A DNA stretch of 9,930 bases, taken from assembly GCA_966112835.1 (NCBI GenBank), contig CBHWEI010000146.1, forward strand, positions 1 to 9,930, written 5' to 3'. Positions 1 through 4,589 of this stretch are shown here, in pieces. The translations under genes and the position numbers were made by a program. The notes beneath the pieces were generated by a model. It ran no database searches, had not been told where the DNA came from, and saw only the letters and a list, made by a program, of their open reading frames with translations. The stretch comes from UBA668 sp966112835. Lineage in GTDB: Bacteria; Actinomycetota; Acidimicrobiia; Acidimicrobiales; Ilumatobacteraceae. Within the stretch, counting starts at the first letter, position 1; the number at the start of each line of letters is the position of its first letter.

Positions 1-519
1 GTCGAGGTGGGCAAGGACGTCGTCATGATCGTCGACGGCATCACCCGCCTCAGCCGCGCCTACAACCTGGCGGCGCCGCCCAGCGGTCGCATCCTGTCGG
101 GCGGCATCGACGCCGGTGCGCTGTACCCGCCGAAGAAGTTCTTCGGTGCGGCCCGCAACACCGAGGAGGGTGGCTCGCTCACCATCCTGGCGACGGCGCT
201 GGTCGACACGAACAGCCGCATGGACGACGCGATCTTCGAGGAGTTCAAGGGCACCGGCAACATGGAGCTGAAGCTCGACCGCCGCCTCGCCGAGCGGCGT
301 GTGTTCCCGGCCATCGACGTCGACGCCAGCAGCACCCGCCACGAGGAGCTGCTGTTCGACCGCAAGCAGCTGCAGCAGGTGTGGAAGCTGCGCCGTGTGC
401 TCAGTGGCCTGGCCAACGACGGCAACGCCGCCGCAGGTCTGGAGCTGCTGGTCGACCGTCTGGGCCAGTTCCGCACGAACGACGAGTTCCTGGCCGAGAT
501 CGGCAAGCAGCCGGGCTGA
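1..519 (+). CDS. rho: Transcription termination factor Rho, C-terminal part (5' truncated by window)
   Basis: Rho is the hexameric RNA-dependent ATPase/translocase that ends transcription of untranslated RNA in the cytoplasm. The reading frame is open from base 1, so the N-terminal RNA-binding domain and the Walker A loop lie upstream of the window. The visible 172 residues begin at the Walker B strand (VVMIVD, Asp at visible residue 12). Next comes the ITRLSRAYN segment, then the Q-loop region (SGGIDAGAL, about 33-41), FFGAARNTEEGGSLT (47-61), and the R-loop region EEFKGTGNMEL (80-90, Lys83). The tail runs through VFPAIDVDASSTR to the usual RTNDEFL end. All of these match the E. coli Rho C-terminal domain in order, with no gap or frameshift. 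The last codons (GKQPG, stop) are tandemly duplicated just after the gene. In many actinobacteria rho directly precedes rpmE and prfA; here about 2.4 kb of other genes separate rho from rpmE. Confidence 0.97.
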   Translation, partial: VEVGKDVVMIVDGITRLSRAYNLAAPPSGRILSGGIDAGALYPPKKFFGAARNTEEGGSLTILATALVDTNSRMDDAIFEEFKGTGNMELKLDRRLAERRVFPAIDVDASSTRHEELLFDRKQLQQVWKLRRVLSGLANDGNAAAGLELLVDRLGQFRTNDEFLAEIGKQPG

Positions 520-540
520 CACGGCAAGCCGCCGGGCTGA
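501..540 (+). repeat. Imperfect 21-bp-period tandem duplication of the rho stop region
   Basis: Bases 501-519 and 522-540 are the same 19-mer with one mismatch (A509 against C530), separated by the dinucleotide ca. The first copy encodes the last residues of Rho and its TGA stop. The period is 21 bp, so the second copy is in the same frame and ends in a second TGA at 538-540. Readthrough of the first stop would add only six residues (HGKPPG). It looks like a small slippage duplication. Confidence 0.7.
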
Positions 541-558
541 GCGGGCTGCTCGCTCAGC
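536..558. terminator. Stem-loop between convergent rho and regulator genes
   Basis: A perfect 8-bp stem (gctgagcg at 536-543, cgctcagc at 551-558) closes a 7-nt loop. It sits in the 34-bp gap between the rho stop and the stop of the minus-strand regulator (554-556), whose stop codon lies in the right arm. Its position between two convergent genes suits a shared bidirectional terminator. There is no T-tract on either side, so it would be a non-canonical hairpin; the assignment rests on structure and position only. Confidence 0.4.
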
Positions 559-1192
559 GACGCAGCTCCTCCACCAATCCGATCATCGACAGGTACGGAC
601 GACGCCCCTTGGTGGGGCGATCGTCCACGTACTTCTCGATCACCGCCTGCAGTTCGTCGCGCATCGCCTTGGCCTCGTCCTCGGTGAGGTCGATCGAACC
701 CCACCACTCGGTCGCGGCGACGTCGTCGAGCGCGTCGCCGTCCATGAAGTCGATGGACACCCCGCGGACCGGGTGGGGAGCGACGCGCAGGCCACGGTTC
801 CCACGCCGGAGGATCTGGCGTTCCATCGACTCGGAGAAGCGGGCGAGCATTCGTTGGCGGCTGCCGTTGAGGAACTCGTGGCGGATGCCGTGGGGGACCG
901 CATCGAAGGGGATCTGGAACTCTTCGGCGGTGGCCCGGTACACGGGGATCGGCTTGCCGGCCCGGGGTTCGAGTCGCACCACCTCCAGCAGGTCTGCACG
1001 CACGAACCGCTTCACGTAGTAGGCGAGAGTGCTCGCCGGCATGTCAAGCTCCGCGGCCGCGGTCCCCAGGGTCTGCTCGCCGCGCATGAACGGCGCCATG
1101 CACCGCGTGGTGTTCAGCTTCAGCAGCAGGTCGACGGCGAGATGGTCGCGGACGACCACGACCCTGGTCTGATTCGAAACAACGTCTTCCAT
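554..1192 (-). CDS. Winged helix-turn-helix transcriptional regulator (ArsR-like), divergent from the MFS gene
   Basis: This is a 212-residue cytoplasmic DNA-binding protein. Residues about 38-62 (GEQTLGTAAAELDMPASTLAYYVKRF, described here by its ends) form a helix-turn-helix of the ArsR/MarR winged type, with TLAYYVKRF as recognition helix. DLLEVV...GKPIPVYRAT (67-88) reads as the beta-wing. The C-terminal half (WWGSIDLTEDEAKAMRDEL, then VIEKY) resembles the helical effector/dimerisation region of longer actinobacterial ArsR-like regulators. It has no conserved Cys pair suggesting metal sensing (only Cys31), so the inducer cannot be named. The frame stays open up to 1324, but that extension is Arg/Gly-rich, lies over the MFS gene and looks non-coding. 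The ATG at 1192 was chosen because it sits 7 nt after a TACCCT hexamer and just ahead of the conserved domain. A likely role is local repressor of the MFS gene and of itself. Confidence 0.85.
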   Translation of the reverse strand: MEDVVSNQTRVVVVRDHLAVDLLLKLNTTRCMAPFMRGEQTLGTAAAELDMPASTLAYYVKRFVRADLLEVVRLEPRAGKPIPVYRATAEEFQIPFDAVPHGIRHEFLNGSRQRMLARFSESMERQILRRGNRGLRVAPHPVRGVSIDFMDGDALDDVAATEWWGSIDLTEDEAKAMRDELQAVIEKYVDDRPTKGRRPYLSMIGLVEELRR

Positions 1193-1201
1193 TCGAATCA
1201 G
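1169..1201. promoter_or_regulatory. Inverted-repeat operator candidate over the regulator start
   Basis: There is a perfect 10-bp inverted repeat, CTGATTCGAA at 1169-1178 and TTCGAATCAG at 1192-1201, with a 13-bp spacer. Each arm contains the self-palindrome TTCGAA, and the two TTCGAA centres are 19 bp apart, roughly two helical turns, as expected for a dimeric winged-helix protein. The repeat covers the regulator's start codon, its first codons and the end of its putative -10 box, and ends 20 bp before the MFS start. Inferred role: autoregulatory operator that also controls the MFS gene. It is A/T-rich for this genome, which makes chance less likely. Confidence 0.6.
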
Positions 1202-1205
1202 GGTA
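1200..1205 (-). promoter_or_regulatory. Putative -10 box (TACCCT) of a leaderless regulator transcript
   Basis: On the minus strand, TACCCT lies 7 nt before the regulator ATG at 1192, so transcription would begin at or next to the start codon. The best SD-like motif, GGAG at about 1206-1209 (minus strand), is 13 nt from the ATG, which is too far to be good. The box overlaps the inverted-repeat arm at 1192-1201, so a bound repressor would block it. No clear -35 is visible. Confidence 0.4.
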
Positions 1206-1221
1206 CTCCGATGATGGGCCC

Positions 1222-2472
1222 ATGAGCATCCGCAACCATCGCGACTTCCTCCGGGTCTGGACCGGGCAGGCCGTGTCGAACATCGGCGACGGCGTCCACC
1301 GCATCGCCATCCTGTGGTGGGCACGTCAGGCCACGGGGTCGAACCTCGCCGTCGTGGCCGTCGCCCTGGCCACCACCATCCCGGCCATCGTCGCCGCCCC
1401 GTTCGCCGGGTGGCTGGTCGATCGCATGGATCGTCGCCACCTCATGGTGTGGGCCGACGCCGCTCGCGTCGGCACCAGTGCCGCGTTGGCGGTGCTGGCC
1501 GCATCGGGTGCGCTGCACCTGTGGATGGTGCTGATCGTGGCCGTGGTGTCGGCCGCAGCGGGATCGCTGTTCGGGCCGGCCTACATGGCATCGATCACAC
1601 TGCTCGTCCCGGCCGACGACCGCGCTGTGGCCAACAGCATGGTCGGCATCAACGAGGCGCTCGCCGGCATCCTCGGCCCCGCCGTCGGCGGCCTGCTCAT
1701 CGGCCTGTGGGGTACCTCGAGCGCGCTGTGGTTCGACGCCGGCACGTTCGTGGTCTCGCTCGGCTTCGTGCTGGCGAGCCGCATTCCCATGCCGGCGGCA
1801 CGGCCTGCGGGCGACGCCGCCGACGACGTGGACGACGGCCTGCTGGCCGGGCTGCGGTTGGTGCGCAAGGACCGCAACCTGCGCGACCTCACGTCGGTCG
1901 CTGTCGGGCTGAACACCGTCGTGGCGCCCATCCCGGTGCTCATCGTGGCGCTCGCCGCCGGCCCACTGCTGCTCGGTGGTACGGGCTACGGCCTGCTCGA
2001 GGCGGCCATCCCGGCCGGCCTGCTGCTGGGGTTCATCCTTGGGCCGAAGGTGGTGGCCATCCGCCCCGCTGCGCTGGTCGCACTGGCGGTGACGAGTGTG
2101 GGCATCGCCCTGGCCGGAGCGACCACGTTCGCCGTGGTGGCCGGGGTGACGTTCCTCGCTGCAGGTGTCGGCATCGGTGTGGTCAACACGGTGCTGCCGA
2201 CCCGCTTCCAGCAGGACGTCGACCCTGCGGTGCAGGGCCGCGTGTTCGCCCTGCTCGGTGGCCTGATGCAGGTCGGCCGGCCGTTGGGCCTCGTGCTGGC
2301 CGCGCCGTTGCTGGCCGGACTGGGCCCGCGCTGGGGCCTGGCGGTGTGCGGTGCGCTCATGCTCGCCGTCACCTGGTTCGGCCGCGCCGGTGTGCTCGGC
2401 CCGGCGCCCGTCGCCACTACAGTCGCCCCGTCCGAGGCCCGAGCCAGCACCTCGGCGGGGAGCACGACATGA
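1222..2472 (+). CDS. Major facilitator superfamily transporter, drug/siderophore-efflux type
   Basis: A 416-residue integral inner-membrane protein that probably exports a small molecule by proton antiport. It resembles the EntS/MefA-type branch (MFS_3): the N-terminus FLRVWTGQAVSNIGDGVHRIAILWW is the usual opening of that group. The motif-A loop GWLVDRMDRRH (63-73) sits between helices 2 and 3. Hydrophobic segments lie at about 43-63, 84-96, 99-119, 140-162, 166-185, 225-246, 256-274, 282-300, 302-322 and 350-386. A charged cytoplasmic loop (about 190-222) separates the two six-helix halves. The substrate cannot be told from sequence. The start is the ATG facing the regulator 29 bp away; no SD is visible, so the message may be leaderless. 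The C-terminal 25 residues are a low-complexity Ala/Thr/Ser/Pro tail, and the TGA overlaps the next gene's ATG (ATGA). Regulation by the divergent winged-helix protein is likely. Confidence 0.9.
   Translation: MSIRNHRDFLRVWTGQAVSNIGDGVHRIAILWWARQATGSNLAVVAVALATTIPAIVAAPFAGWLVDRMDRRHLMVWADAARVGTSAALAVLAASGALHLWMVLIVAVVSAAAGSLFGPAYMASITLLVPADDRAVANSMVGINEALAGILGPAVGGLLIGLWGTSSALWFDAGTFVVSLGFVLASRIPMPAARPAGDAADDVDDGLLAGLRLVRKDRNLRDLTSVAVGLNTVVAPIPVLIVALAAGPLLLGGTGYGLLEAAIPAGLLLGFILGPKVVAIRPAALVALAVTSVGIALAGATTFAVVAGVTFLAAGVGIGVVNTVLPTRFQQDVDPAVQGRVFALLGGLMQVGRPLGLVLAAPLLAGLGPRWGLAVCGALMLAVTWFGRAGVLGPAPVATTVAPSEARASTSAGSTT
2418..2423 (+). promoter_or_regulatory. Possible internal -10 box (TACAGT) for the cyclic-nucleotide-domain gene
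   Basis: TACAGT, in the context CACTACAGT, lies near the 3' end of the MFS gene, 45 nt before the downstream ATG. It resembles the CTACACT box before rpmE. No -35 is recognisable. If real, it would let the downstream gene be expressed independently of the transporter. Confidence 0.2.
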
Positions 2473-2870
2473 ACCAGGACGATCGAGTGCGACTGCTCGG
2501 TGGGCTGACGCTGTTCAAGGGTTGCAGCAAGCGGCAACTGAAGGCGCTCGCCAAGGTCACCAGGGTGGTGCAGATCGAACCCGGCGAGATGCTGATCACT
2601 GCCGGTGCTGCCTCCACCGACGCCTACCTCATCACCGCCGGGTCGGCCGAGGTGAAGAACAGGAACGGGCGCAAGGTGCAGTTCGGCCCCGGCGACGTGG
2701 TCGGCGAGCTGGGCCTGCTGCTCGAGCGGCCGCGCAACGCCACCGTCCGGGCCATCACCCCGCTCGAGTGCCTGGCGCTTGGTCGCAGCGACCTGAAGGC
2801 CGCCGTGGAAACCAGCCCTGAGCTGGGCTGGAGCCTGCTGCAGACGGTGGCCGAGCGCCTGGACGGGTGA
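2469..2870 (+). CDS. Stand-alone cyclic-nucleotide-binding (Crp-type) domain protein
   Basis: A 133-residue protein consisting almost entirely of one cNMP-binding beta-barrel. It begins with the typical LLGGLTLFKGCSKRQLKALA helical cap (9-28), then IEPGEMLITAGAASTDAYLITAGSAEV (36-62). The phosphate-binding cassette is GELGLLLERPRNATVRA (79-95): Glu80 would contact the ribose and Arg89 the cyclic phosphate, so ligand-binding residues appear intact. There is no C-terminal helix-turn-helix, membrane segment or enzyme domain, so it is not a Crp/Fnr transcription factor in itself. It may be a free regulatory subunit or sensor. A ribosome binding site, GGGGAG at 2457-2462, lies 6 nt before the ATG. 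The start overlaps the MFS stop by 4 bp, suggesting translational coupling, though an internal promoter is possible. Its partner is unknown. Confidence 0.87.
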   Translation: MNQDDRVRLLGGLTLFKGCSKRQLKALAKVTRVVQIEPGEMLITAGAASTDAYLITAGSAEVKNRNGRKVQFGPGDVVGELGLLLERPRNATVRAITPLECLALGRSDLKAAVETSPELGWSLLQTVAERLDG

Positions 2871-2905
2871 GCCCCACCCCAGGTGGTGCGGCCGCATCGT
2901 CCCGC

Positions 2906-2911
2906 TACACT
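2906..2911 (+). promoter_or_regulatory. Putative -10 box (TACACT) of rpmE
   Basis: TACACT matches the actinobacterial housekeeping -10 form TAnnnT and stands in the 69-bp gap between the cNMP-domain gene and rpmE. It implies a 5' leader of about 20 nt that contains the ribosome binding site GGAG at 2930-2933. No convincing -35 is seen around 2882-2888. No Zur-box-like palindrome is evident, in keeping with a zinc-containing (C+) L31. Confidence 0.45.
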
Positions 2912-2939
2912 CCTGGGTCTACTTCTTTCGGAGAACGCC

Positions 2940-3152
2940 ATGAAGACCGACATCCACCCGAATTACACCGACGTCACCGTGCGTTGCTCGTGCGGGAACA
3001 CGTTCACCACCCGTTCCACCCGTGGCGGCGACCTGCAGCTCGAGCTCTGCAACGAGTGCCACCCCTTCTTCACCGGCAAGCAGAAGCTGGTCGACACCGG
3101 TGGCCGCGTCGAGCGCTTCAACAAGCGCTACGGCGAGCGCAAGACCAAGTGA
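2940..3152 (+). CDS. rpmE: 50S ribosomal protein L31 (zinc-binding, C+ type)
   Basis: A 70-residue component of the large ribosomal subunit that bridges to the small subunit near the central protuberance. The sequence MKTDIHPNYTDVTVRCSCG is the standard L31 opening. The four zinc ligands are present as C16-x-C18 and C37-x-x-C40, which marks the zinc-containing type rather than the Cys-free paralogue made under zinc starvation. CHPFFTGKQKLVDTGGRVERF (from 40) and the basic tail RYGERKTK are also typical. The frame could extend upstream to 2883, but the ATG at 2940 has GGAG 6 nt upstream and matches the family start exactly. It is followed by a strong stem-loop, so it is probably a single-gene transcript. 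rpmE between rho and prfA is a conserved actinobacterial arrangement. Confidence 0.97.
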   Translation: MKTDIHPNYTDVTVRCSCGNTFTTRSTRGGDLQLELCNECHPFFTGKQKLVDTGGRVERFNKRYGERKTK

Positions 3153-3184
3153 CCGCGGCGCTCCGGCGCCCCCTCGAACCCGAC

Positions 3185-3218
3185 CCACCCGGCCCTCGTG
3201 GCCGGGTGGTGCCGTTTT
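3185..3218 (+). terminator. Intrinsic terminator after rpmE
   Basis: A perfect 10-bp GC-rich stem, CCACCCGGCC at 3185-3194 and GGCCGGGTGG at 3200-3209, closes a 5-nt loop (ctcgt). It is followed at 3215-3218 by TTTT after a short TGCCG spacer. It lies 32 bp after the rpmE stop and in front of the DUF1800 unit. The T-tract is short and slightly displaced, as is common in GC-rich actinobacteria. It separates the ribosomal gene from the two-gene unit downstream. Confidence 0.75.
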
Positions 3219-3280
3219 CGGCGCGCATCTTGCGAGTCTGTTGACTCCAGCCGTCCGCGGTCCGGGTCGATGTATGACCC

Positions 3281-4579
3281 GTGGATCCTGTCGAGCTGGC
3301 ACACCTCCTCCGTCGCACCGAGTACGTCGCTCGTCCTGAACGGATGACCGCGCTCGCCGGCGCCACCCGCGCCGAGGCGGTCGACAGCGTGCTGAACGTG
3401 TCGCCCACGCCCGTGGCGCTGCCCGCGTACATCGATCACGACATCGACGGCGAGGGCTACCAGCAGTGGGTGTTCGCGGTGCAGTGGTGGATCGACCTGA
3501 TGGTCGACTCGCCGACGCCCATCCAGGAGAAGATGACCTGGTTCTGGCACGGCCACTTCTGCAGCAGTTGGGACAAGGTGAACAGCGCGCGCCTGATGAC
3601 CGCGCAGAACAAGCTGTTCCGCGACCAGGCGTTCGGCAACTTCCGCACGCTCACGCAGGCGATGTCGCTGCAGCCGGCGATGCTCCACTACCTCGACAAC
3701 GTCGACAACGTGAAGACCTCGCCGAACCAGAACTTCGCCCGCGAGCTGATGGAGCTGTTCACCCTCGGCGTGGGCAACTACTCCGAGGCCGACGTGACGG
3801 CCGCCGCCCGTGCGTGGACCGGCCACGGCGTGAACTGGGACACCGAGGAGTACCTGTTCGATCCGACCGACCACGACGCCGACTCGAAGACGTTCATGGG
3901 CGTCACCCGCAACTGGGACGGCCCGGACATCATCGACCACCTCCTCAGCGAGAACACGACCACGAAGTTGATCGCGTGCAAGTTCCTCACCCGCAAGCTG
4001 TGGACGTACTTCTCCCACCAGGGCCCGCCGCAGAACGTGGTCGACGAACTGGCCACGGTCCTGTTCGACGCCGACATGGAGATCCTGCCGTGGGTGAAGG
4101 CGCTGCTGAACCGCGACGAGTTCTACTCGGCCACCGCACAACAGGGCCTGGTGCGCTCGCCCGTCGAGTGGGTGGTCGCCGTGATGTACCACACGGGCTA
4201 CCGCAGCGACCTCCTGAACCCGCAGTGGTACCTCGACGGCATGGGCCAGATCCCCTTCGCCCCGCCCAACGTGGCCGGCTGGAAGGCCAACGGCTACTGG
4301 ACCAACAGCAGCCTCTTCGGCGGCCGAGCCGAGTTCGCCCGCCAGATCACCTGGAAGCTCCGGCAGAACAACGCCAACGCCGTCAGCAAGGGCCACACAC
4401 CCGCGGAAGCGATCGACACCGTGGCCGCGATGTTCGGGCTGGACCTCAGCACCACCACCCGCCAGGCGTTGCTGGACTACATCGCCGTCCAGCGCGTCAA
4501 CGAGCCGTGGATCGGCTGGTCCGAGAGCACGAACCTGCTCACGATGGCGATGATGACCCCCGAGATGCACCTGGCCTGA
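3281..4579 (+). CDS. DUF1800 family protein, partner of the adjacent DUF1501 protein
   Basis: A 432-residue protein of unknown biochemical function covering the whole DUF1800 domain. Family signatures in order: HLLRRTEYVARPERM (8-22), EKMTWFWHGHFCSSW (83-97), QNKLFRDQAFGNFRTL (109-124), PAMLHYLDN (132-140), NQNFARELMELFTLGVGNYSE (149-169) followed by AARAWTGHG. Then FLTRKLWTYF (235-244), RSPVEWVVAVM (292-302), MGQIPFAPPNVAGW (321-334) and the terminal LLTMAMMTPEMHLA. The length is slightly short for the family. The GTG start at 3281 is the only one that keeps the conserved N-terminal helix; no SD precedes it. The domain starts at once, so there is no signal peptide and no membrane helix. The DUF1501 gene begins 10 bp downstream, so the two are surely co-transcribed; this pairing recurs widely in bacteria. 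A weak -35-like TTGACT lies at 3241, without a well-spaced -10. Confidence 0.92.
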   Translation: MDPVELAHLLRRTEYVARPERMTALAGATRAEAVDSVLNVSPTPVALPAYIDHDIDGEGYQQWVFAVQWWIDLMVDSPTPIQEKMTWFWHGHFCSSWDKVNSARLMTAQNKLFRDQAFGNFRTLTQAMSLQPAMLHYLDNVDNVKTSPNQNFARELMELFTLGVGNYSEADVTAAARAWTGHGVNWDTEEYLFDPTDHDADSKTFMGVTRNWDGPDIIDHLLSENTTTKLIACKFLTRKLWTYFSHQGPPQNVVDELATVLFDADMEILPWVKALLNRDEFYSATAQQGLVRSPVEWVVAVMYHTGYRSDLLNPQWYLDGMGQIPFAPPNVAGWKANGYWTNSSLFGGRAEFARQITWKLRQNNANAVSKGHTPAEAIDTVAAMFGLDLSTTTRQALLDYIAVQRVNEPWIGWSESTNLLTMAMMTPEMHLA

Positions 4580-4589
4580 AGGACGCACC

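Noticed and set aside
1193..1324. Upstream extension of the regulator to an earlier in-frame start
   Set aside because: The extra 44 residues are Arg/Gly-rich, overlap the MFS coding region and contain no conserved domain; the start at 1192 fits the promoter and domain.
3157..3170. Small GGCGC/GCGCC hairpin directly after the rpmE stop
   Set aside because: Five base pairs in a GC-rich genome is unremarkable, and a much stronger 10-bp stem follows at 3185.
3241..3280. TTGACT (-35-like) and a small GAGTC/GACTC inverted repeat before the DUF1800 gene
   Set aside because: No TAnnnT lies 16-19 bp downstream; the nearest candidate (TATGAC at 3273) is 26 bp away. A 5-bp inverted repeat is expected by chance.
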